DNA of 64,000 nucleotides from Candidula unifasciata (Eukaryota > Mollusca > Gastropoda > Stylommatophora > Geomitridae): the NCBI GenBank assembly GCA_905116865.2, contig CAJHNH020002026.1, positions 62,001-126,000 on the forward strand, written 5' to 3'. Position numbers and translations under genes: made by a program. The notes below the pieces were generated by a model. That model was not told where the DNA came from. It saw only the letters and a list, made by a program, of their open reading frames with translations, and ran no database searches. Position 1 is the stretch's first letter, and every line of letters starts with the position of its first letter. Below are positions 32,801 to 40,802 of this stretch, one piece after another.

Positions 32801-33880
32801 TTTTAGAAAATCGCGAAAGCTGGTGTTCACAATAAGCCTTTACCCAATGTGCCCCTGCTGCATATAAGACATCAACAGGATATTCCTCAGTTGTCTGAAT
32901 AATTTATCTTGCTCTTTTTATCTTATTTTTATTTTTTCCTTTTTCAGCTGCTCTTTCACGTGCTTGAACAAATCTACGAAATGTGGAAACACTGTGCCAT
33001 AGCTTAGCCCCAACTAGTTCTCTTTCATTATATAAAATGACAGCATCTTTCACTGCTATTTCTAGCCTATATCTGCCAACATGGATTAGGTTATCCCAGT
33101 TCTTCAATTTCTAACAAATGGGCGAAACGAACTATTAAAATAGGTTAATAAATAACACAGTTTTCACATTTTGAATATTTTCTCTGCATAGTTTGGTACA
33201 TATAAAGTTACCATGAAAATTAAAACAGAAATTAATTACAGAATAATAATTTCAGATCAAATTTTGCAGAGACATGCATTTGTAAGTACAGAAATGAATC
33301 GACTTTCATGTCGTGCGGAAAAGTAAAATTCCACAATTTGAACATTTAAAAAAATATATTTAAAAAGTCAGTTTGGCTAGAAGCTACAGGAGGTCGCCAA
33401 TAGACTTACACCTGCTTTTAATGTGAACAATCGTATTCTCCACAAGGCCCAGTCTATGTCTGTCGCATGCCACAAGTCCCCCAGCAGACGTGGTAGGGAA
33501 GATTTTTGCTCTTTCCTCTTGATTATAAATAAAAACAAAGTATTATTATATCTAGAAACTCCATTTAAATTATGCGTGTATTAATTATTTTTTGACTATG
33601 TTCTGTAGTCTGCTTCTTCTTGGCTGTTTATTTATTCCGCCTGACCTCCATTCCGTGGTTATTTATTGCTTCTCTGTTTGTCAGTTAGGCGGTGACTGAT
33701 TACTATTTAGCAGGCAGACAGACGGATGGGTGAATGATGGACAGACTAAGACAGACAAATAAACTTACCTCTCTTGACAGTCCATATTGTGAATATTTGA
33801 CTGTTACCAACACAAGGTCTACAGCTCCAACCACAATGACGATGGCTATCACCAATCCAACTGTGAAAGATGTTTTTCCC
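20587..33880 (-). CDS. TNF superfamily ligand, type II membrane protein, start exon not found
   Basis: TNF ligands are trimeric type II membrane cytokines. Minus-strand exons in transcript order are 33769-33880, 31552-31721, 30213-30240, 28044-28124, 26307-26509, 24186-24306 and 20587-20870. The first holds one hydrophobic span (VGLVIAIVIVVGAVDLVLV) flanked by KTSFT. The next three form a stalk. Exon 26307-26509 carries LPSGFLILLSGYYHIYSSLE, the TNF beta-strand block (G-Y/F-x-I-Y-S). Exon 24186-24306 has SSAHTCCDHCTWDKE, and the last exon has AGTFYLQAGDHLHVEASG and then TESTYFGLTMI, the family's closing strand. Junction phases agree from exon 31552-31721 to the stop. The join between 33769-33880 (ends phase 0) and 31552-31721 (needs phase 1) does not agree, so an exon may be missing there. 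About 55 residues follow the TNF fold. Subfamily not assigned; C1q was considered, but the strand signatures favour TNF. Confidence 0.78.
21150..21235 (+). mobile_element. LINE RNase H fragment
   Basis: It reads VVAGNERADRLAGCAL, the GNExADRLA motif of LINE-encoded RNase H. It lies in the last intron of the TNF-like gene. Confidence 0.65.
21640..21905 (+). mobile_element. LINE 3' end fragment
   Basis: Frames give RRNGLKNLATTGNSDGKS and CGWFDQMSGV, then a gatgatagtgatgaa tail, resembling a LINE C-terminus with shifts. Confidence 0.55.
22060..22140 (+). mobile_element. SINE-like repeat, family A, partial
   Basis: It contains ggtggaaagttcaggttgtt and tgtccacttctg, the 5' part of the family only. 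Confidence 0.5.
22250..23360 (+). repeat. 26-bp minisatellite, about 43 copies
   Basis: Two alternating unit types, cagtggctgtaacagtcagt and cagtggcagtaacggtcagt, each followed by acggtt or acagtt. They often alternate as a 52-bp higher-order unit. Confidence 0.93.
23430..23610 (-). mobile_element. tRNA-derived SINE, family B, best copy
   Basis: Minus strand: ggccgccgtggtgtagcggc (A box) and gttgtgggttccggtcc (B box), then ggtcgacccagcc and the body. Spacing between boxes is tRNA-like. Confidence 0.75.
23655..23760 (+). mobile_element. SINE-like repeat, family A, partial
   Basis: It contains tagatctggttaatctgtat and gcctctcgggcagatgcact. Confidence 0.55.
23840..24190 (-). repeat. 56-bp minisatellite of consensus splice donors, TNF-like last intron
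   Basis: On the coding strand each unit holds acacaggtgagttttcaggt or a close variant. CAG|GTGAGT occurs at 24180-24188 (real) and again at 24074, 24018, 23962, 23906 and 23850 (plus-strand starts); a GAG|GTGAGT variant lies at 24130. Confidence 0.93.
24186..24306 (-). CDS. TNF-like ligand: TNF domain exon B
   Basis: Acceptor gaactgttgcag, donor CAG|GTGAGT. It encodes TWKQIVLRSRPNDRISSGAI and LSSAHTCCDHC. Its donor is the first of seven near-identical donors spaced 50-56 bp. Confidence 0.8.
24401..24653. mobile_element. Small MITE with ~50-bp terminal inverted repeats
   Basis: The left end ttgaacaaagaagacacaaa recurs inverted as tttgtgtcttctttgttcaa. The inverted match extends through the cacactttattgcctggcat segment. 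An inner inverted pair lies around 24459-24515. Confidence 0.75.
25010..26240 (-). mobile_element. Degraded LINE reverse transcriptase
   Basis: In order on the minus strand: LIFIDQEKAFDQVNR (RT motif A), FPISSGVRQGCVLSPL, INELLFADD (catalytic FADD, near 25766), CQTWTINQTLEQKI and MKWFSHLVTRQTKPHRRLF, RGRPRKIWINGVAESCKKM. Frameshifts and stops interrupt it. Confidence 0.85.
26307..26509 (-). CDS. TNF-like ligand: TNF domain exon A
   Basis: Acceptor tctctcaccag, donor gtgtgt. It has 67 codons including REHVNNVQVLPSGFLILLSG and YYHIYSSLEF, the core TNF strands. A second donor (gtccat) 21 nt downstream would also keep the frame. Confidence 0.8.
27255..27570 (-). repeat. 27-bp minisatellite in a TNF-like intron
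   Basis: About 11 copies of tctgcatatgtgaattctga plus gttccag (plus strand). Confidence 0.9.
28044..28124 (-). CDS. TNF-like ligand: stalk/start of TNF domain
   Basis: Acceptor ctcatccttag, donor gtaagt. It encodes PVTYDPANVTSGPVSVHKRL and then LPLTRA. It ends in phase 1, matching the next exon. Confidence 0.65.
28480..28640 (-). mobile_element. tRNA-derived SINE, family B, partial
   Basis: Plus strand tttacttccagcaacatttc and gggtcgacctgggagtccag match the other family B bodies. Confidence 0.55.
29255..29550. repeat. 45-bp minisatellite
   Basis: Six to seven copies of agagcaaacataagatcctg plus acagctccctacctagaccctcccc. Confidence 0.9.
29560..30205. other. Unique intron sequence, TNF-like gene
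   Basis: It contains overlapping open frames of about 86-89 codons on both strands (29690-29959), with no recognised motif or splice context. Confidence 0.4.
30213..30240 (-). CDS. TNF-like ligand: 28-nt micro-exon
   Basis: Acceptor atgtccacag, donor gtaggc. It encodes IRQKQTNVP plus one base. It takes phase 0 and hands over phase 1, exactly what its neighbours need; without it they would not join in frame. Confidence 0.5.
30305..30480. repeat. Two-copy direct duplication of about 85 bp
   Basis: aaggtgccggtactcacatg recurs at about 30305 and 30391, followed by cagtagcattcagacaatg. Confidence 0.85.
30590..30780. repeat. 18-bp minisatellite
   Basis: About 11 copies of ggctacttctttcaggac. The 18-bp period leaves frames open on both strands. 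Confidence 0.92.
31040..31410. repeat. 24-bp minisatellite
   Basis: About 15 copies of ttgttctgttctctgcaagg plus catc. Long frames on both strands are by-products of the period. Confidence 0.92.
31470..31535. repeat. 23-bp repeat beside the TNF-like stalk exon donor
   Basis: Three copies of tacatctacatgtgtttcac plus tga, ending about 15 bp from the donor at 31546-31551. Confidence 0.85.
31552..31721 (-). CDS. TNF-like ligand: stalk exon
   Basis: Acceptor gaatatttcag, donor gtaagt. The chosen frame reads QTEKYFRVFPVSRSYQTFSH and ends DQMAVIIEF, with a Cys pair (ESCCAG). A second frame is also open; I chose this one because its phase fits the downstream exons. Confidence 0.6.
31965..32090 (-). 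mobile_element. tRNA-derived SINE, family B, body only
   Basis: Plus strand catctttacttcccggaact and acccatttaaagctgagtcg match the family body. The tRNA-like head is missing. Confidence 0.5.
32215..32345 (+). mobile_element. Partial foldback MITE arm
   Basis: ggctatccttcgaataacgg, gcctcagtcacgtgtcaatt and cggcgactaccgcca match the arm of the element at 17728-18107. Confidence 0.7.
32904..33107 (-). CDS. Unidentified open frame, possibly a transposon remnant
   Basis: About 66 residues (KNWDNLIHVGRYRLEIAVKD, then AVILYNERELVGAKLW, a basic tail and TAA) follow an acceptor-like gtttgttag. A second protein-like stretch lies at about 33395-33525 on the same strand (FPTTSAGGLVACDRHRLGLV). I could not join them in frame and recognise neither. 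They lie inside an intron of the TNF-like gene. Confidence 0.2.
   Translation of the reverse strand: MKNWDNLIHVGRYRLEIAVKDAVILYNERELVGAKLWHSVSTFRRFVQARERAAEKGKNKNKIKRAR
33769..33880 (-). CDS. TNF-like ligand: transmembrane exon
   Basis: Acceptor ttgtgtgcag, donor gtaagt. It encodes GKTSFTVGLVIAIVIVVGAV, then DLVLVTVKYSQYGLSRE: one strongly hydrophobic span of about 20 residues. It starts after two bases of a split codon. Confidence 0.7.
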
Positions 33881-34214
33881 CTGCACACAACAGACAACAT
33901 GTGACCGTGTTTATCGACCTTTTATATTTACATTTAAATTGATCATTCACAAAAATGAATCCAACCAAATATTCACTTCAGGAGTTGTAGATCTCATCCA
34001 CACCGGCTACATAGTAACAATCCTTTGCTGAAAGTTTCGGGAAAATGATCCAACGTTCTCACACATGAAGGGCGTGGGTTCTCACCGGATACAGTTCTCA
34101 AAGGTTCTCACACGGATACAGAAGGGCGTGGGCTCTCACACGGATACAGAAGGGCGTGGGTTCTCACACGGTCGACTGTATTTTTTCTCGCGCAGAGGAC
34201 TCAGGTTCTCAGAA

Positions 34215-34945
34215 TATTCTTCTTCTTTTAAAGTCCGTGGCGTTGGTAGTCATGCCTATCCACAACCTTCTGTCTCGTGTACTCTCAGTCAACTCTGACA
34301 CAGATGATCTTCCATAGTCCATGCTGTGTGGCGTTGGTAATCATGCCTATCCACAACCTTCTGTCTCGTGTACTCTTAATCAATTCTGACACAGATGATC
34401 TTCCATAGTCCATGCCGTGTGGCGTTGGTAATCATGCCTATCCACAACCTTCTGTCTCGTGTACTCTTAATCAACTCTGACACAGATGATCTTCCATAGT
34501 CCATGCCGTGTGGCGTTGGTAGTCATGCCTATCCACAACCTTCTGTCTCGTGTACTCCTAATCAACTCTGACACAGATGATCTTCCATAGTCCATGCCGT
34601 GTGGCGTTGGTAATCATGCCTATCCACAACCTTCTGTCTCGTGTACTTTCAATCAACTCTGACACAGATGATCTTCCATAGTCCATGCCGTGTGGCGTTG
34701 GTAGTCATGCCTATCCACAACCTTCTGTCTCGTGTACTTTCAATCAACTCTGACACAGATGATCTTCCATAGTCCATGCCGTGTGGCGTTGGTAATCATG
34801 CCTATCCACAACCTTCTGTCTCGTGTACTTTCAATCAACTCTGACACAGATGATCTTCCATAGTCCATGCCGTGTGGCGTTGGTAGTCATGCCTATCCAC
34901 AACCTTCTGTCTCGTGTACTCTCGGTCAACTCTGACACAGATGAT
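34215..34945 (-). repeat. 91-bp minisatellite built from a LINE 3' end
   Basis: Eight copies containing catagtccatgccgtgtggc, gttggtaatcatgcctatcc, acaaccttctgtctcgtgta. The minus strand reads VRVDREYTRQKVVDRHDYQ, as in the LINE fragment at 18280-18475. Confidence 0.92.
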
Positions 34946-35190
34946 ACTCCAGGCCAGATTGTCCAGAATTTTCTCTCTCAGGTCTTCCTCTGCCTCTCCT
35001 TCCCATCCAACTTTATTACTATCACGATGTACTCCAGTTTTCTCCTCTTCACGACCTGACAAAAGAATGTAAAGTGTCTCTTTCTGATATAAGTCAGCTT
35101 TTTTAAAGACGTCTTCGAAAAAAAAACGTATCTGGGTCGAGGTCTGTGTCTCGAGCCTGACCTTTGCTTTAATTGATGCAGTGACCTTCA
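34946..35190 (-). mobile_element. LINE fragment adjoining the 91-bp array
   Basis: The minus strand includes LREKILDNLAWSIICVRVD, a LINE C-terminal block continuous with the array. Confidence 0.6.
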
Positions 35191-35419
35191 TATAAAGACC
35201 AGGGCGACATTGAGCGCACTCTAAAAGGGGGGGGGGGGGTGTGGGTCTTCCTTCACATTTGTCCCTCCGACTTCAGCTGTCAAAATCCAGGTGCTCCTCG
35301 TGTGTCCAGCGACATGCCTGCCCATCTGCGTCACTGACACGGAACCCACACGGTGATAGTTTGCCATTGCCAATATCGAAACCAAGGCAAAGCGGTCTAC
35401 ATGTCTTCTAAAAGCTTCT

Positions 35420-35600
35420 TCTTATTATTATTAGCGTTGACCGGTTGTTGATTCTGGCGGAAATTTCTGGTTGTTCGTTATTTCTGGTCTTCCAGAACTT
35501 AAATTTTGCGTGTACATCCTTTTTACACATCTGGCGTATTCATATGCAGACTGCTTGTTCCCCGCCTTTCAGTCTGATGCACTTGACTTTGAAGGGGGAA
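35420..35600 (+). mobile_element. SINE-like repeat, family A
   Basis: gcggaaatttctggttgttc, aacttaaattttgcgtgtac and catatgcagactgcttgttc match the family. Confidence 0.65.
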
Positions 35601-36255
35601 AAAAAACATAGATGGTCGGCATGCACGACAAGGTTGCTAGGAGGCATTTGGTATATTCTGTGTTCTGTAAACACGGAGCCCCGAATACAGGCGAGGATCC
35701 CGGAAACAGAGCCAGAACTTTGTCGCTAGGAAAACACCGAGAGAAGAACGTACGGAAACATTCTGTTAGTTGTAGATGATATAGCTGGGTAGTTTCTGTT
35801 CAGTTTGAATACTGCATAAATGTCCCAGACAAACTGATGTTTTTATATGTGGCGGGCTTAATTAATTTTAATTCCGGGGGAAACCCGTAACGTCACCTGA
35901 CGTGTTTTTACGTGGCGACTGACTCAGGTCATCTGACACAATTCATCGACCTTGACCTCAAGTGCAGGCAGCCGTCTCTGTAACATGTGAGTGCACTGCA
36001 CACTGATGTCGGTGAAAACCGTTTGTGATCACTCCAGTGGCAAGCGTAGGTCCAGTCTTACTGCAGAGCATTAACGGCAAGCCTAGGTTCAATCTTCCTT
36101 TTTCTGGCGGTACGTATACCGGCACTCATTATTCCTATCGACAAGCACGGCCTATTATGCTTCTCCGCGTCTCGTGGTAGACGTAAAATTACACATGACA
36201 TAACAGCGTTTTTTTTTTTTAAAACTTAGGTAAGGAACATTATCGACACAGTCAC
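35601..36255. other. Unique sequence 5' of the TNF-like gene
   Basis: I see no gene, array or known repeat. It probably includes intron or upstream DNA of the TNF-like ligand. Confidence 0.4.
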
Positions 36256-36538
36256 CGTATACTAGTCATTACAGTTTATTGGTTTAGGAATCGCCATCAT
36301 AGCATGACGGACACAACAGATGCTCCGTTTCCCACACCCAATATCATGAGGTGTCGATGCTGACTGTTTCGGTAGTACTATCTGTACCGATGTCGTTTCA
36401 CTTAATCTCATACGCCCTTTCAATCTGGACCTAAATCCAAATTCACGCATCCTTTCACACATTAGTTGATCTTCCATCAAAGTTCGTTCATAAATGGTCT
36501 TCAGGCTTCGCAATGTCTCCACTGTCCAAACAGTATCT
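36256..36538 (-). CDS. Unidentified open frame of about 90 codons
   Basis: It reads ADTVWTVETLRSLKTIYERT and onward to CGKRSICCVRHAMMAIPKP, after acceptor-like gctttag. It has no ATG start. It lies between the NF-kappaB cluster and the transmembrane exon of the TNF-like gene, so it could hold that gene's cytosolic part, or be a transposase remnant. I cannot decide. Confidence 0.2.
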
Positions 36539-36941
36539 GCCTAAAGCTACGGCTTGTGTAGCCACTTGAATGACAACCTAAAAGATTACAATGGGATGAT
36601 GATTAAAACGATAACAATTTAAAGAACATAACTGTCTGCCATATATAATATGATATAGGAGATTGCACGAGTATTAATTGGAAATAAGGTTGACTTTATA
36701 TATCACAATTTGGAATCGGAGAGTTGAGTGGGACATTATTTGTGTCAAGATTACTATTTCTTCTACTCTATAACCGAAATCTCGTAGATTTAGCCTCTCA
36801 GGGATCAGCGGATCCCGACATCAGTGTATTTTCCAGATGAGGGCAATCTTGCCGCCTCTCTCACCTTTCATTTAAATAAACAAAATGATGTCAGGATGCT
36901 AACTAAAGTGCTAATAAATATCACAAGATCCAGTCACACTC

Positions 36942-37167
36942 GGGAAACCCGCGACAGACTGACTGTAATACCCAGTTTTCCCGTCACACAGCAAGTCATG
37001 TGGAGATTTCCCCGACCTCACGCCGTCACCTGAAAGATTTCCCCAAAATAAGACTGCAACCTGGGGAATTCCCGTTGTCAGCCAGGATCTTCCAGCACGG
37101 CCAGGCTCCAGCAGGTCGTGCTTCCGGCGTCAGGATGGAAATTCCCAATGTCAAGTTGGAGATTCCC
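36942..37167. promoter_or_regulatory. Cluster of NF-kappaB-like sites upstream of the TNF-like gene
   Basis: Perfect matches to GGGRNNYYCC on one strand or the other are GGGAATTCCC at 37064-37073, GGGAATTTCC (minus) at 37137-37146 and GGGAATCTCC (minus) at 37158-37167. One-mismatch sites lie at 36942-36951 (GGGAAACCCG) and 37002-37013 (GGGGAAATCTCC, minus), with a weaker one at 37035-37044. The cluster lies about 3.1 kb 5' of the transmembrane exon. TNF ligand genes are classic NF-kappaB targets; promoter use here is inferred. Confidence 0.5.
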
Positions 37168-37169
37168 AT

Positions 37170-38170
37170 ATTTAATTGAACGAACTAAAAATCAATACAC
37201 TTTTCAGACAGGGCGACCAGGTTCCCCAGAAACCAATTATTTCCTGTGTCTTCTGTAAGTAGGATAGATAACAGTCTTCCGCCCGCCCCGCCATCTCTCT
37301 CTTCAATTGTTTTACATTGTCGACCACTTGTTCCAAGCAAAAGATCTGAATACCTGTGGTTACTGAACTAACATCCAATACATCAGCAGTGACATGCGAG
37401 GAATATGACAAACTGAAAGAACACAACAACAAAAAGCGGTCGAACGAAACATATAGACAGTGAGAGGGAAAAGTAAATATGTATAGAGAGAGACACATAA
37501 TGAAAAGAGGATGCGAAACAGAGAGACAATATGACAGTCAGGGGGAGATGAAGTGGGGAGTCCGAGAAACACGACAAGAAAAAATCAGGTACAGAAAGTA
37601 GGGGGCGGTTAGATGGTGAAAGAGAAAGAGGGAGTGACACAATGAGTAATAAAATAACACAGTATGGAAACGGGCTGTTTCACCAGAACATAATCACCCC
37701 TATACACACGCGCGCGCACACATACACAAGAGACTTAAAAATACATTGAAAAGCAAGAGAGCAGTCATCGACCATTTCTATGACATTTGTCCACATTTGG
37801 TCATCAAAATGTTCGAGTGTTCCTACAGATATGCCAGGAACAACACTGTACTAGTGCTTCTGAAGCACACACAACTGGAAGTGACACACACAAACATAAT
37901 CATTGATATAAAGACAAAGGGTAGAATACATTGGAGTGAAAACTGTCAGTCGCAGGAGTAAGCAAAACAGACACAGGTCATACGGAAAGACATCTTGAAC
38001 TTTCTGCCAGTTGCTGATGCAAGTTGAAAGCTAGAGTACACTGACTGTTACACATGAGACATCATCATCATGTAGCGGGTCCTTTGCAGAATGTCGCTCT
38101 AATCACAGTCTGCCTGAAAGAAACTCGGTCTCTCGCCAGCTCTCCCGCCTCATGATCTTTCATACTCAAG
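37170..38170. other. Unique intergenic sequence
   Basis: Between the NF-kappaB cluster and LINE remnants. It includes a short cacgcgcgcgcac tract near 37695. No gene supported. Confidence 0.5.
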
Positions 38171-38177
38171 GAGTCAC

Positions 38178-38460
38178 TTATATGCTGTGCCCAACTTCGT
38201 GTTGTTCGCCCCGCCCCCTCCCCCTGGTACCATGCCTTCTGCTATAATTTTTTTCCAATCCGTCGCGGCGCTTGATAAAACCAAAATATTTCAGCTTCCG
38301 AGAAAGGATGCTGTTTACAAGCCAGTCTTCCTTGATGTTAAGATCTTTTAGAATGTCAGCATTTCTTCTCTTCTTTGTCCATGATATTCTGAGAATCTTT
38401 CTATAGCACTTTAGCTCAAAAGCCCATATTTTCTTCCTAAGAACGGGAGATGGTCCACGA
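38178..38460 (-). mobile_element. LINE 3' end fragment
   Basis: KKIWAFELKCYRKILRISWT, NADILKDLNIKEDWLV and SRKLKYFGFIKR are the standard C-terminal LINE sequence. Confidence 0.8.
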
Positions 38461-38709
38461 ATCACATACACAAGATTATACACCGGATTTATCCGCGTTG
38501 CTGTCAACGGCTGTTCTGAACGTCTGTCCCAGTTGTGTTAGAGACACGCCCTTCTCTACACAAGGCTGTGGTTTGGAGAATTTAAAATAAGGAGCCATGG
38601 CCATCTTCAGATTAACTAGGTAGTGAGCGACCATAAAGTTAATACCTTTACAGATATGGGACAAAATGTCTGTGAGATGTATAAGGAAATATTCTGTACT
38701 CCACCTCAA

Positions 38710-39000
38710 CCACCATCTGGCTCTGTGTTGGTTTCACCGATCCTCCACACACACACACTCTGTCTATGCCTACATACTGTTCACTCAGTTTTAAAGGGCC
38801 CTCACAACTCAACCACCAGCTGGCTCTGTGTTGGTTTCACCAATCCTCCACACACACACACTCTGTCTATGCCTACATACTGTTCACTCAGTTTTAAAGG
38901 GCCCTCACAACTCTTATCTAGCTTGTTATACATCACTTCACCACCAAGTGGTGAAGAACCGGCCAGTCTATCTGCCTGCTCATTTCCCAACACACTGGCA
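38710..39000 (-). mobile_element. LINE RNase H fragment with internal duplication
   Basis: The minus strand reads LGNEQADRLAGSSPLGGEV (RNase H motif). A block of about 115 bp (tggctctgtgttggtttcac onward) is present twice. Confidence 0.7.
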
Positions 39001-39049
39001 TTCCCTGGAGAAAATATTCAAAAGGATGCTAACTACCTCAATGATTTAT

Positions 39050-39290
39050 CTGTTTACTCAATGAGTGACACATCTCTGTTTAAACAGTCAATAATTTATC
39101 TCTGTTTAAATGCTCAATGAATTATCTTTTTTTAAACACTAAAAGATTTATTTGTTTAAACATGCAATGATTTATCTGTTTGAACATGCAGCAATTTATC
39201 CTTGTTTAAAAACTCAATGATATATCTCTGTTTAAACGCTCAATGAATTATCTTTTTTTAAACACTTAAAGATTTATTTGTTTAAACATT
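39050..39290. repeat. Degenerate 22-24-bp AT-rich repeat
   Basis: About 10 units of caatgatttatctctgttta type. Confidence 0.75.
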
Positions 39291-39519
39291 CACTGACTGT
39301 ACAGGAATGCACAAGAGAATGAATACAAATTACCAACATCAATGTTTAATTTGTATCATATAGAGATTTCAGTAGAACTGCAAGCTAACCATGTCTGAAA
39401 AAAAGCAACAAGTCCCCTCACACAAACAACAGACATCACACATCATCTACACACTGAATATATAAATCAACTCAAGTAAAAATAACACAGGCTTGTGAGC
39501 TCTAGTGTATACATAACAT

Positions 39520-39715
39520 ACAGATGAACTCAGAATGAGAAGACACCAATGTGAAAGTGTCAACATAACACACTGATGAACTCAGAATGAGAATACACCA
39601 ATGTGAAATCCACATAACACACAGATGAACTCAGAATGAGAAGACACCAATGTGAAAGTGTTAACATAACACACAGATGAACTCAGAATGAGAATACACC
39701 AATGTGAAAGTTACA
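39520..39715. repeat. ~53-bp tandem repeat
   Basis: Four copies of gatgaactcagaatgagaag plus acaccaatgtgaaagtg and ending acataacaca. Confidence 0.88.
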
Positions 39716-39719
39716 AATC

Positions 39720-40585
39720 ACTGACGTGAGGTGTACATTTAGATACAAACATGTGACAGCTGCAAGTGGAATGCTAACAGTGAGCTGACAGACAAGAGAT
39801 CGAAGGGATACAGTGTTGAAGAGAGAGGAGAAATATGAAAGCACGGAAGCATCTGATTGGTCTGACTGTGGACAGAAATCTACAAGTGAATCAACACGAA
39901 AATCTATGGAATAACAAAAAAGTGCCGGTAGCAATGTGCCAGTTATCAGATATTCAGGTAAAGACATCAATGGTCTCTGTGACTCAGTCACAATATTTCT
40001 TGTCCAGCCAAAGGGTCAAAGAATAAATAAGTCAATGGAGTTTACTGCGTAAGTCAGTCCTACAACGGACAGTGCCTCAAGATGATACTAAGTGCTTCAC
40101 ATTTATAAATCACTACACTGTAAGGTGAACAACACATTTCCTCACTGCCTTTACTTTCTGAAAACCGTGAACAAAATGTTTGAGGTCCTCCCCTCCCTCC
40201 GGAACAAAAATAAAACCATACACATACATACAAAAGCACCACATACATTTGCTAACCACTGTACCATACACATTTAAACACATCAGACAGCAACACAGAA
40301 CTGCCGAATGTCCACGTGATATCTACAACATACTCAAGTATTGTGGCATGACATTCTCACTCTGCCAAGTCATATACCAAAATCTCACTCTCATCCAACA
40401 TCCCTGCAGAATTCATACCTTTCATATTTCACGCACACAAAACTCTGATAGAGCCATCCATTGCATACTATCTGAAACTCTTCAATTCCTTTCACTGTCT
40501 GCAACATATGGAATTCAAACTTCCCATCAATAATTTAAAACATTATGAAATGGTTAGAAAAATCTAAATCAAACACAAAACGAAA
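39720..40585 (-). other. Unique sequence, probable SDF2 3'UTR
   Basis: Directly past the SDF2 stop. No other gene is recognised and I did not find a convincing polyadenylation signal. Confidence 0.4.
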
Positions 40586-40802
40586 CTAAAATTCATCATG
40601 AGACACAGGCTCCTTGTCATCGCTATCATCGTTCCCATCTTCATCATCATCAGCGGATGTGCGAGACTTGACCTCTGTGGGTTTAATGTAGATGCCCTCA
40701 GCCGCCTGCCAGTAGTTGGAGTCATGGATGGATGGATAGGCACAGATCTCTTTCTGGCCATGAATGGGACGACCGTATGTGTCACCAGAGACATGGAGGT
40801 AA
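40586..40802 (-). CDS. SDF2: SDF2 exon 6 with stop
   Basis: Acceptor gttttttcag, TAG at 40586-40588. It encodes YLHVSGDTYGRPIHGQKEIC, then SNYWQAAEGIYIKPTEV, an acidic tail and HDEF. Confidence 0.94.

Noticed and set aside
37028..37170. A 47-codon minus-strand exon starting MGISNLTLGI as the TNF-like first exon (donor phase fits)
   Set aside because: The donor gtgacg is weak, the peptide is unconvincing, and it coincides with the NF-kappaB sites; phase agreement alone has a one-in-three chance.
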